Source: Merdimonas sp963929015
Lineage (GTDB): Bacteria; Bacillota; Clostridia; Lachnospirales; Lachnospiraceae
Assembly (NCBI RefSeq): GCF_963929015.1
Contig: NZ_CAWVHE010000012.1
Span: 1-64,000 of the forward strand
Length of the DNA: 64,000 nt
Direction: 5' to 3'
The position numbers and the translations under genes are program-made. Under the pieces are notes generated by a model. The model was not told the DNA's origin, ran no database searches, and worked only from the letters and a program-made list of their open reading frames with translations. Of the stretch, positions 33,642 to 42,321 are shown piece after piece (within the stretch, counting starts at the first letter, position 1; every line of letters starts with the position of its first letter).

Positions 33642-34601
33642 ATGAATAATATTATGGTTACAGTTTATTGTACGACGTATAATCATGAAAAATATATCAG
33701 GGATGCGTTGGATGGCTTTGTTATGCAAGAAACAAATTTCCAATTTGAAGTGCTGGTACATGATGATGCATCGACGGATGGAACTGCAAAAATAATAAAA
33801 GAATATGAAGAAAAGTATCCTTCGATTATTAGAGGAATTTATCAAAAAGAGAATTTATTTTCAAAAAAAGTAGATAGAACCTATAAATTTATGCTACCTG
33901 CTACAAATGGGAAATATATTGCTCTATGTGAAGGGGATGATTATTGGACTGATAAAAAAAAGCTACAAGCACAAGTGGATTATATGGAGTCGCATCCAGA
34001 ATGCTCATTGGTTGCTCATGAAGCGATTATTAGTATAGAGTCAACAGGAGAAGAAAAGAGATATACAAATTATGATTTTCATAAAAATGGAGAGATAAGT
34101 GTTGATCAAATAATAAATGATCAATGGTTTTTCCCAACAGCATCTATGATGTTTGCGACAGACTTTTTTTATAGAAATAAAGAATTTTTGACAACACATC
34201 CATATTATGATTATTTGTTGAAAATTATGCTTGCAATAGAAGGGAAAATATATGTAATACCCCGTGTTATGTCTGTGTATCGCATGGGAACCAGTGGATC
34301 ATGGACTAACCGTGTCGCAAACAATAATGAAAAATATATAAAGCATGAAGAAGTGGCAGTTAGAAATCTTCTGGCATTAGATGAATATTCAGATTATAAA
34401 TACCATAAACAATTGTATCATGCAGTTTTGAAACGTAAATTTCACATCGAGCAATTGAAGGGTAATTATTCAAAGCTTAGGAAACCTCCCTATAGAGACA
34501 TCTATAGAGATCTGAAACTGAAAAGACGAGTTGCAATACGGATCAAAGAGTTTTCTCCTAATTTGTTTGCTTGGATCAGAAAGCATATTGTGAGACAGTA
34601 A
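33642..34601 (+). CDS. glycosyltransferase family 2
   Basis: 319 residues with a GT-A fold: VTVYCTTYNHEKYIRDALDGFVMQ (starting at 4), FEVLVHDDASTDGTAKIIKEY, ALCEGDDYWTDKKKLQ (the DXD-type site, about 94). The C-terminal region is basic. AAGGAGAG site before the ATG. The set of residues around EGDDYWTD is typical of rhamnosyl- or amino-sugar-type GT2 enzymes, but the donor is not assigned. Confidence 0.92.
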   Translation: MNNIMVTVYCTTYNHEKYIRDALDGFVMQETNFQFEVLVHDDASTDGTAKIIKEYEEKYPSIIRGIYQKENLFSKKVDRTYKFMLPATNGKYIALCEGDDYWTDKKKLQAQVDYMESHPECSLVAHEAIISIESTGEEKRYTNYDFHKNGEISVDQIINDQWFFPTASMMFATDFFYRNKEFLTTHPYYDYLLKIMLAIEGKIYVIPRVMSVYRMGTSGSWTNRVANNNEKYIKHEEVAVRNLLALDEYSDYKYHKQLYHAVLKRKFHIEQLKGNYSKLRKPPYRDIYRDLKLKRRVAIRIKEFSPNLFAWIRKHIVRQ

Positions 34602-34655
34602 AGAGTAAAATATTTTGCATTGCAACGCCTGAAAAGGAGAAATTTATTTTTTAAA

Positions 34656-36161
34656 ATGTCGATAGATAATAGGAATAATAGAATAAACAAGGAAGATGTT
34701 GCGTCAAACTTCCTTTGGAGATTTATGGAACGCTGTGGAGCGCAAGGGGTTTCATTTATTGTTTCGCTGGTTTTAGCGCGGTTAATTGCGCCCGAAGCTT
34801 ATGGTACAATAGCGCTCGTAACGGTATTTACAAGAATTTTAGAAGTTTTTGTAGATAGTGGTATGGCAAATGCACTGATACAAAAAAAGGAAGCTGATGA
34901 GTTGGATTTCTCAACAGTTTTTTTCTTTAATACATTCATATGTGTGTTCATATATGTATGTTTGTTTGCTCTTGCACCATGGATTGCCCTGTTCTATGAG
35001 CGGCCTGATTTGACGAAAATTATTCGTGTCTTATCACTTACACTGGTCATTTCTGGTGTACGAAATGTTCAGCAGGCATATGTTTCAAAGACCATGCAAT
35101 TTAAGAGATTCTTTTTCGCTACAATTGGCGGAACTGTTGCATCTGCTGTAATAGGTATTGTAATGGCATACTTTGATTTTGGAGTATGGGCTTTGGTTGC
35201 ACAACAATTAGTCAATACTGGTATTGGCACTTTGATTCTGTGGTTCGCAGTAAAGTGGCGTCCTAAAAGAATTTTCTCAATTGAACGTTTAAAAAGTCTC
35301 TTTTCCTACGGCTGGAAATTATTAATATCTGCTTTACTTGAAAGAGGATACAACGAACTTAGATCTTTAATTATCGGAAAAATGTATTCTCCGATAGATT
35401 TGGCATATTATAATCGTGGAAATCAATTTCCCAATGTCATAGTAACTAATATCAATACTTCTATTGACAGTGTACTATTTCCCACAATGTCAGCAGAACA
35501 ATACCATAAAGACCGGGTATGTGCAATGACTCGCCGTGCGATTAAAACAAGTAGCTACATTATGATGCCGATTATGGTGGGACTTGCTGTGTGTGCAGAA
35601 CCAATAGTTAGTTTGATTCTGACAGATAATTGGCTTCCTTGCGTACCTTATTTAAGAATTTTCTGTTTTACATATGCTTTTTATCCTATTCATACCGCAA
35701 ATCTGAATGCGATAAAGGCAATGGGACGCAGTGATATTTTTTTAAGGTTGGAAGTTATCAAGAAGATTATTGGTCTGATTGTTCTTAGTATATCTATGTG
35801 GTTTGGGGTGCTTTGGATGGCGTATAGCTTATTGTTGACTACATTACTTAGTAGTATCATTAATGCCTTCCCAAATCGTCATTTATTAGGCTATAGCTAC
35901 ATCACGCAGATAAAAGATATGTTGCCTCAGATTGTTTTGTCGTGTGTGATGGGAGGGATTGTGTATTGTATTCAGTTCCTTGGCTTTGAGAGGAGCATTA
36001 CATTGTTTGTTCAGATTTTGAGTGGTGCTTTCATATACATAATCGGTTCATGGATATTTAAATTGGAAAGTTTTAGCTATATTTATAATATGATAAGAGA
36101 GTATTTTGAAAAAAAGAAAACCAAGGAGGAAAATCTTTATGGAAATCGAAATAACAGATAA
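34656..36161 (+). CDS. wzx: polysaccharide flippase Wzx (PST/MOP family)
   Basis: Moves the undecaprenyl-linked repeat unit across the membrane. 501 residues, about 12-14 membrane segments, with the family N-terminal pattern NFLWRFMERCGAQGVSFIVS, ARLIAPEAYGTIALVTVF and GMANALIQKKEADELDFSTVF typical of WzxC-like proteins. ATG at 34656 preferred; AAGGAGA lies 15 bases upstream, a long spacing, and the TTG at 34620 is an unlikely alternative. Its 3' end overlaps the next gene by 23 bases. Confidence 0.9.
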   Translation: MSIDNRNNRINKEDVASNFLWRFMERCGAQGVSFIVSLVLARLIAPEAYGTIALVTVFTRILEVFVDSGMANALIQKKEADELDFSTVFFFNTFICVFIYVCLFALAPWIALFYERPDLTKIIRVLSLTLVISGVRNVQQAYVSKTMQFKRFFFATIGGTVASAVIGIVMAYFDFGVWALVAQQLVNTGIGTLILWFAVKWRPKRIFSIERLKSLFSYGWKLLISALLERGYNELRSLIIGKMYSPIDLAYYNRGNQFPNVIVTNINTSIDSVLFPTMSAEQYHKDRVCAMTRRAIKTSSYIMMPIMVGLAVCAEPIVSLILTDNWLPCVPYLRIFCFTYAFYPIHTANLNAIKAMGRSDIFLRLEVIKKIIGLIVLSISMWFGVLWMAYSLLLTTLLSSIINAFPNRHLLGYSYITQIKDMLPQIVLSCVMGGIVYCIQFLGFERSITLFVQILSGAFIYIIGSWIFKLESFSYIYNMIREYFEKKKTKEENLYGNRNNR

Positions 36162-37245
36162 AGTTGAACGAATGGAGTTTGTAGGGGAACAACTTATGAA
36201 TTGTCATCCCGAAATTTATACAGCAAAAATGATATCAACTTTGAAAGCGACGATCTATAAATATTTAGGGAGAATTTCACCAGAGCAAGAAATGAAATTG
36301 CTTTATAGATCCATTTATGATTATTGGGTATATGGAAACAGTTGTGATGAAGAATTTTATTATAGATTTTCAGAAAAAACGCATGAAGAAAAGAGTCAAT
36401 ATATGACCTTTCGCTTAAGAGAAAAATATTGCAAACGTTTGAATCCCGGTGATGCCAGTGTGTTTGTTGATAAATATAAAACTTATCTTAAATTTAAAGA
36501 TTATTATTTGAGAGATGTTATTGAGATAACAGGCGAAGAAGATTACGGAGAATTTCTTGAATTTGTACAAGAACATAAATCTTTTGTTGTAAAGCCGAAA
36601 GATCTGGCCTTTGGCCTTGGGATATATGTAGTAAGAGAAAATGATTATACGGACTACAAAGAACTGTTTAAAAGTATTTTAGAGTCCGGAAAGAGAAATA
36701 AAAGAGATGTGATCTGGGCAAAAACAGATAGCATTGTTTTGGAGGAAATAATTGAGCAGGATGAAAGGATGGCAATGATACATCCTGATTCTGTAAATGG
36801 TGTGAGAATAACTACTGTAAAAGATAATAACAAGATAACTATATTGAATCCATGGCTTAAGATTGGTGCAAATCATCAGTTTGTAACAAGCGCAGTTTGC
36901 GGGACAATGGATGCTGGTATCAATGAGCATACCGGAATTGTTGAAACTAATGGATATAAAGAAAATGGTGAAAACTACGAATTTCATCCAGATACACACA
37001 TACGAATACCAGGATTTAAAATACCCAGATGGAACGAACTGGTTTCGACAGCAAAAGAAATTGCTAAGGTGTTGCCAGATATTAATTATGTAGGATGGGA
37101 TTTTGCACTTACCCCTAAAGGGTGGAGTATCATAGAAGCTAATTATGATGGCGATTTTATGTGGCAGCTATATTACGAAAAAGGAATGAAAAGAGAGTTT
37201 GAGGAATTAATCCATTTCAAATTAGATGGATTTTGGTGGCAATAG
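36139..37245 (+). CDS. sugar-transfer-associated ATP-grasp protein (PF14397-like)
   Basis: 368 residues. ATP-grasp features: SFVVKPKDLAFGLGIYVV (about 148), VLEEIIEQDERMAMIHPDSVNGVRITTV (about 205) and the metal-binding YVGWDFALTPKGWSIIEANYDGDF (about 320), the hallmark of the group found next to glycosyltransferases. Starts 23 bases inside the end of wzx with AGGAGG 8 bases before the ATG. Presumed to form an amide bond between a sugar acid and an amino compound. Confidence 0.82.
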   Translation: MEIEITDKVERMEFVGEQLMNCHPEIYTAKMISTLKATIYKYLGRISPEQEMKLLYRSIYDYWVYGNSCDEEFYYRFSEKTHEEKSQYMTFRLREKYCKRLNPGDASVFVDKYKTYLKFKDYYLRDVIEITGEEDYGEFLEFVQEHKSFVVKPKDLAFGLGIYVVRENDYTDYKELFKSILESGKRNKRDVIWAKTDSIVLEEIIEQDERMAMIHPDSVNGVRITTVKDNNKITILNPWLKIGANHQFVTSAVCGTMDAGINEHTGIVETNGYKENGENYEFHPDTHIRIPGFKIPRWNELVSTAKEIAKVLPDINYVGWDFALTPKGWSIIEANYDGDFMWQLYYEKGMKREFEELIHFKLDGFWWQ

Positions 37246-37318
37246 GTCCAATTATAGTAGCTGGAGAAATGACAGATAGAAGGCGGTATCCTGATCATAA
37301 ACAGGAAGAAAGGAAAGA

Positions 37319-38572
37319 ATGATGACTTTACGAGGGAAAAAATTGCTGCTTCTTGCTGGAGCAGGAGTACATACTAAAGTTGTTAAGGCAGCAAAAGAAA
37401 TGGGAATCTATACTATAGTTACTGATTATTTAGAAGATTCTCCGGCAAAAAAAATTGCTGATGAGGCATGGATGATAAATATCACCGATGTCGATGCAAT
37501 AGTCAAGAAATGTAAAGAAGAGAAAATTGACGGTGTAATGAATTTCTGCATTGATCCGGCGCAGAAGCCATATCAGGAGATATGTGAAAGATTAAATCTT
37601 CCTTGTATAGGCACAAAAGAATCTTTTGAAATATTAACTGATAAGAGAAAATTTAAAGATTATTGTTTAAAACATGACGTAGATGTGGTTCCAGAGTATT
37701 CTGCAGAAGATATAGAGTCAGGGAAAGTAGAATATCCTATTTTTATTAAACCAACAAATAGCAGAGGATCAAGGGGACAAACAATTTGTTATACAAAAAA
37801 GGAAGCGATAGAAGGAATTGAGGTTGCAAAACAAGAATCCGCAGATGGGAAATTTGTTTGTGAAAAATATATGGGAGAGTGTCAGGATATAGGTTCGGCG
37901 TTTTATGTAGTAAACGGCGAACCTTATTTAGTTAAATTTGGTGACAGACATTTGGGGAAAAAGGAAGATAATCTTGAAAAGCAGGTTATTTGTACGCAAT
38001 TACCGTCTGACAGTTCAGACATGTTTGAAAAGTATGTGTTGAATCGCGTTAAAGGAATGATTAAATCTTTAGGAATAAAATTTGGGCCTGTTTTTTTACA
38101 GGGATTCGTGGATGGAAATACAATCAGATATTATGATCCGGCTCAGAGAATGCCCGGAGGGGATTACGATATAATTCTTGAAAAAGTAACCGGGTTCAGC
38201 ACCGTAAAATCCTGGATTAGATTTGCACTTACGGGGGATTTTTCTAAAAGTGTAGGAAATCCGGAAAACGCCTTTCGTTTAAATGGCGGAAAGGCGCTGT
38301 TGTTCACACTTTCTGCCAGACCGGGAATCGTAGGAGAAATTATTGGGATGGACGAGATAAGAAAATTACCATATGTCGTATATGCAAGACAGATTATAGA
38401 AAAAGGTGGAGTTATTCCAAATACGGGAGATATTGCACAGAGAGTTGCAGCGATCGGCGTTTATATTGAAAATCAGAATTTAATCAAAAAATGTGTTGAT
38501 ACAATTTATGAGACTTATAAGGTTTTAGATATACATGGGGAATCTATGATTATTTCTAAATATGAATTATAA
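37319..38572 (+). CDS. ATP-grasp ligase (carbamoyl-phosphate-synthase/PurK-like)
   Basis: 417 residues: N-terminal pre-ATP-grasp fold LLLLAGAGVHTKVVKAAKEMGIYTIVTDYLEDSP, DGVMNFCIDPAQKPYQEICE, then LTDKRKFKDYCLKHDVDVVPEY, YPIFIKPTNSRGSRGQTICY (nucleotide-binding loop, about 140) and YYDPAQRMPGGDYD (about 276, in place of the usual ExN). Third ATP-grasp protein of the locus. Followed by a PrpD-like and an ornithine-cyclodeaminase-like gene, so it may ligate an unusual amino acid. Confidence 0.82.
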   Translation: MMTLRGKKLLLLAGAGVHTKVVKAAKEMGIYTIVTDYLEDSPAKKIADEAWMINITDVDAIVKKCKEEKIDGVMNFCIDPAQKPYQEICERLNLPCIGTKESFEILTDKRKFKDYCLKHDVDVVPEYSAEDIESGKVEYPIFIKPTNSRGSRGQTICYTKKEAIEGIEVAKQESADGKFVCEKYMGECQDIGSAFYVVNGEPYLVKFGDRHLGKKEDNLEKQVICTQLPSDSSDMFEKYVLNRVKGMIKSLGIKFGPVFLQGFVDGNTIRYYDPAQRMPGGDYDIILEKVTGFSTVKSWIRFALTGDFSKSVGNPENAFRLNGGKALLFTLSARPGIVGEIIGMDEIRKLPYVVYARQIIEKGGVIPNTGDIAQRVAAIGVYIENQNLIKKCVDTIYETYKVLDIHGESMIISKYEL

Positions 38573-38585
38573 GGAAGTGAGAAAA

Positions 38586-39947
38586 ATGAACAATAGAAAA
38601 TCTTGTGAAAAATTGTTAAATTTTATTAATTCGGATTTTAATATGTTCTCGTTAGAATGTCAAAAACAATCTCAAAAAATGTTTCTAGATTTGGTTGGTG
38701 CAATATGTGCAGGTGCTAAAAATAATTCAGCACAAACAATGGCAGATTATGTACAAAGAAATTATCCGAAGGGTTCATATACAATACTTGGGACGGGGGA
38801 AAAAACTAATCTGGTAGGGGGAGCATTGGCAAATGGAATGGCATCAAATGCGTTGGATTTAGATGATGGCTATTCACTTTTAAGGGGACACCCAGGAGCC
38901 GGTTTTTTTGGAGCATTGCTAACGGCTGCTGAAAATACAGAATGTACATATGCAGATTTTTTATCTGCAATTATTGTTGGATATGAAGTGTCAATACGTC
39001 AGGGGTATATAATTCGCGACTACTATGGATGGGATCACAGTTCGGGAAGTTATGGTACTTTTGCAACAGCAGCCGTTGTTGGGAAAATGTTAAAGTTAGA
39101 CCGGGAAACTATGGAAATGGCGTTGGGGATTGCCGATTTTATTATGCCTGTTACTCCTGCTAAAAGATCCTGCTATATTCCATCCATGAATAAGGATGGA
39201 ATATATTGGGGGCAGCATGCCGGTGCAGAGGCAGTAATGATGGCAAAAAGTGGAATTACCGGAAGAAATCCGGTTATATTAGATGATAAATATAAAGGAT
39301 ATATTGATAGCTTAGGCAGCAAATTTTATTTTTATGATTTATATATAAAGTTTTACTCCTGCTGCAGATGGGCACATAGCCCGATTAAAGCTGTCAAAGA
39401 GTTAATGTCACAATATAACATTGACGCAGCCGACATTATTAAAGTTGATATTTATTCTTTTGGGAACGCAGGAACTTTGTATAAAGAGGCTCCACAAAAT
39501 GAAGATGAGGCACAGTACAATATTATTTATCCTATTATTGCTCAAATATTGTTTGGAAATTGCGGCCCGTTAGAAAGCAGCACAGAAAAAATGTTTGACC
39601 CAAGGGTTGAAAAATATATTGATTTAATTGAATTTCATCATGAACCAGAATACGATAAAGTTTTTCCGGCTCAAAGACTAAGCAGAGCAGAGATTACGGT
39701 TAAATCCGGAAGGATATATAAATCAAATGCCTATGAACCAGACGGTGATCATAACAAAGATGTAAGTGTGAATCAGATTATTGATAAAATTTACAAAATG
39801 AATGCAGAGTATACGTCAGAAAAGAATATCGAAGAGATGATTTCAAAAATTATGTATACAGATTATGAGGCGCCGTTTAGAGAAATTTTGCAGTCTATAC
39901 AAAGGTGTGCGGCAGAAAATCGTATTCCAAAGGTAAAACATGTATAA
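38586..39947 (+). CDS. MmgE/PrpD family protein
   Basis: 453 residues of the 2-methylcitrate dehydratase / cis-aconitate decarboxylase / iminodisuccinate epimerase superfamily. Conserved ANGMASNALDLDDGYSLLRGHPGAGFFGALL (about 80-110), the site around WDHSSGSYGTFATAAVVGKML and KFYSCCRWAHSPIKAVKEL (about 258), where the family has KxYPxCxxxH. Start set to ATG 38586 with an AAGGAAGTGAG site; the longer frame overlaps the previous gene. Such an enzyme of organic-acid metabolism is unusual in a polysaccharide locus. Confidence 0.85.
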   Translation: MNNRKSCEKLLNFINSDFNMFSLECQKQSQKMFLDLVGAICAGAKNNSAQTMADYVQRNYPKGSYTILGTGEKTNLVGGALANGMASNALDLDDGYSLLRGHPGAGFFGALLTAAENTECTYADFLSAIIVGYEVSIRQGYIIRDYYGWDHSSGSYGTFATAAVVGKMLKLDRETMEMALGIADFIMPVTPAKRSCYIPSMNKDGIYWGQHAGAEAVMMAKSGITGRNPVILDDKYKGYIDSLGSKFYFYDLYIKFYSCCRWAHSPIKAVKELMSQYNIDAADIIKVDIYSFGNAGTLYKEAPQNEDEAQYNIIYPIIAQILFGNCGPLESSTEKMFDPRVEKYIDLIEFHHEPEYDKVFPAQRLSRAEITVKSGRIYKSNAYEPDGDHNKDVSVNQIIDKIYKMNAEYTSEKNIEEMISKIMYTDYEAPFREILQSIQRCAAENRIPKVKHV

Positions 39948-39958
39948 GGAGAAAATTT

Positions 39959-41092
39959 ATGAATAACGGGATTAGCTTTTTATATTTAGATGAAAATGCA
40001 ATGATTAAAGCTGGTGTAAAAGATATGCACAAATGTATTCAGACTATGGAAGATATGTTTCTGCTTTTGCAAGAGGGAGATTATAGAATGGGAGGCGAAA
40101 AAGGAAACGAACACGGTATTCGCGTGTCTTTTCCCAAAGAATCAAACATAGTAGGAATGCCGCTTCATAAACCAGATTATAGATTTATGGCAATGCCAGC
40201 TTATTTAGGTGGCCGTTTTAAAGCATTTGGTATTAAAAGTTATGGATCAAACCCGGCTAATGTTCAATTGGGGCTACCACGATCTGTTTTGATGATGACA
40301 TTAATGGATGTTTGTACTGGTGTTCCATTGGCGTATATGTCGGCAAATATATTGAGTGCGATGAGAACAGGGGCAACATCTGGAGTTGGAGCTAAATACT
40401 TATCGGTAAAAAATCCGAAAACAGTAACGATTATTGGTCCGGGAACAGTAAGCAGATATTCCTTATATTCTTTTATTACTTTATATCCTTCCATAGAAAA
40501 AATTAAAATCAAGGGCAGGAGCAAACAAGGAATCGACGATTTTATTTCTTATTGTAAAGAAAATTTTAAAATCATTAAAAGCTATGAAATATGCGATAAG
40601 ATAGAAGATGCCTGTGGGGATTCAGATATTGTTTTTTTTGGAACTACTAACGCAGCAAACTATGAGGATAATCCAACTGTTCAGAAAGAATGGCTAAAGG
40701 CTGGTTCCTTGGTAATTGGAGCATCTGCCTTATTAGTAAATACAGATTTCCTGTCCAATGAAGATGTCAAAGTTATTTCTGATAACTATAAAATGTATGA
40801 GGAATGGGGAGAGGGGCAACCCTTACCTACGCAGAAAAATGTATCCACGCTTCTGGGAATGGGATTTTATGATGCGGTTGTCCAGGGAAAAATTAGAAGA
40901 GATTCCATTACGGAAATTGGAGAAGTACTTAAGGGAGAAAAAAGCGGAAGAGATAACGATCAGCAAATCATTCTTTATGCAGTGGGCGGAATGCCAATTG
41001 AAGACGTCGCATGGGGCTATGACTGTTATATGAATGCCGTAAAGAATAATATAGGTACTTCTTTAAAGTTGTGGGATAAACCTATGTTGTAA
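39959..41092 (+). CDS. ornithine cyclodeaminase / mu-crystallin family protein
   Basis: 377 residues. The family comprises NAD(P)-dependent imino-acid reductases, ornithine cyclodeaminase and SbnB-like opine dehydrogenases. MSANILSAMRTGATSGVGAKYLS (about 122-144) is the family substrate/cofactor segment, and VTIIGPGTVSRYSLYSF (about 152) the Rossmann GxGxxS loop; DIVFFGTTNAANYEDNPTV and VIGASALLVNTDFL follow. AAGGAG before ATG 39959. It starts 11 bases behind the PrpD-like gene, so the two likely act in one pathway to an unusual amino acid. Confidence 0.85.
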   Translation: MNNGISFLYLDENAMIKAGVKDMHKCIQTMEDMFLLLQEGDYRMGGEKGNEHGIRVSFPKESNIVGMPLHKPDYRFMAMPAYLGGRFKAFGIKSYGSNPANVQLGLPRSVLMMTLMDVCTGVPLAYMSANILSAMRTGATSGVGAKYLSVKNPKTVTIIGPGTVSRYSLYSFITLYPSIEKIKIKGRSKQGIDDFISYCKENFKIIKSYEICDKIEDACGDSDIVFFGTTNAANYEDNPTVQKEWLKAGSLVIGASALLVNTDFLSNEDVKVISDNYKMYEEWGEGQPLPTQKNVSTLLGMGFYDAVVQGKIRRDSITEIGEVLKGEKSGRDNDQQIILYAVGGMPIEDVAWGYDCYMNAVKNNIGTSLKLWDKPML

Positions 41093-41115
41093 ATACTGGA
41101 AGGAGGTAAATAGTA

Positions 41116-42225
41116 ATGGATAATCCGATTTTGGTAACGCGTTCTTCTATGCCAGAATTAGACGAATATATGAATGAAATCGCAGATTTGTGGGAAAGTC
41201 ATTGGCTAACAAATATGGGACCGAAGCATAAACTTCTTCAGGATGAACTAAAGAAGTTTATGGAGGTAGAAAATATAGATTTGCTAACGAACGGACATAT
41301 GGCGTTGGAATTAACTCTTCAGGCATTAAATTTGCAAGGAGAAGTAATTACAACGCCGTTTACTTTTGCATCTACAACCCATGCAATTGTGCGGAACGGC
41401 CTGCAACCCGTTTTCTGTGACATTGATCCAGTTACATTTACAATGGATACGGAACGGCTGGAACAATTAATTACGGATCGGACTTGTGCGATTTTGCCAG
41501 TACATGTTTACGGAAATGTTTGCAATATAGAGGAAATAGAACGTATAGCGCATAAATATGAATTGAAGGTTGTATATGATGCGGCTCACACCTTTGGAGA
41601 GACTTATAAGGGAAAAGGAATCGGTTCCTTTGGGGACGCTTCTTGTTTTAGTTTTCATGCCACAAAAGTTTTTAATAGTATTGAGGGAGGAGCTGTTTGC
41701 TTTAAGGATAAACGTCTTGGAGAAACTCTTTATGAATTAAAGAATTTCGGTATTCATGGCCCGGAAGAGGTAAGTGCAGTTGGGGCAAATGCCAAGATGA
41801 ATGAATTTTGTGCTTCTATGGGGCTGTGTAATTTACGTCATGTAGAAGAGGAAATTGAAAAAAGGAAGAAAATTGTAGAACGATATAGAGATTGGTTAGA
41901 AGGTGTAGAAGGTCTCCAATTAAATGTAGTACAAAAAGATGTGAAATCGAATTATTCATATTTCCCAATTATTATTGAAGAAAAGCAATTTGGCTCCAGT
42001 AGAGCAGAGGTGTTTGATAAGCTGGCAGAGCATGGTATAGGAGCCAGGAAGTATTTCTATCCGCTAACGAGTACATTTTCAGCTTTTCACGGACAGTTTA
42101 ATGTATTGGAGACTCCAGTAGCTTTACATATTAGTAAGAGAGTATTGACGTTGCCTTTGTATGCAGATCTTAGTATGAAAGATGTAGATAGAATTTGCGA
42201 GATTATCATGGCGTGCAAGGGTTGA
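41116..42225 (+). CDS. DegT/DnrJ/EryC1/StrS aminotransferase
   Basis: 369 residues, a second sugar-type PLP aminotransferase, distinct from the PglE-like one. LTNMGPKHKLLQDELKKFM and LLTNGHMALELTLQAL start the fold; PVHVYGNVCNIEEIERIA, VVYDAAHTFGETYKGKGIGS and the Schiff-base Lys in FHATKVFNSIEGGAVCF (about 185) are intact; RKYFYPLTSTF closes the site. AGGAGG 9 bases before the ATG. It may aminate a keto sugar or, with its neighbours, supply an amino group for the substituent. A hairpin terminator follows. Confidence 0.9.
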   Translation: MDNPILVTRSSMPELDEYMNEIADLWESHWLTNMGPKHKLLQDELKKFMEVENIDLLTNGHMALELTLQALNLQGEVITTPFTFASTTHAIVRNGLQPVFCDIDPVTFTMDTERLEQLITDRTCAILPVHVYGNVCNIEEIERIAHKYELKVVYDAAHTFGETYKGKGIGSFGDASCFSFHATKVFNSIEGGAVCFKDKRLGETLYELKNFGIHGPEEVSAVGANAKMNEFCASMGLCNLRHVEEEIEKRKKIVERYRDWLEGVEGLQLNVVQKDVKSNYSYFPIIIEEKQFGSSRAEVFDKLAEHGIGARKYFYPLTSTFSAFHGQFNVLETPVALHISKRVLTLPLYADLSMKDVDRICEIIMACKG

Positions 42226-42258
42226 TAATGTTGGCATGAAAGAAAATATATATTTTTT

Positions 42259-42297
42259 AATTGATTTCTGTGGAAAATTAATGGAATCAATTTTTTT
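42259..42297 (+). terminator. internal hairpin terminator before wecB
   Basis: AATTGATTTC (42259-42268) pairs with GGAATCAATT (42283-42292), including one G-T pair, loop of 14 bases, followed by a run of T to 42297. Weaker than the terminator after loaP. It sits between two genes of the same locus. Confidence 0.5.
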
Positions 42298-42321
42298 GTC
42301 TAGAAGGAGAATGTCTATTTT

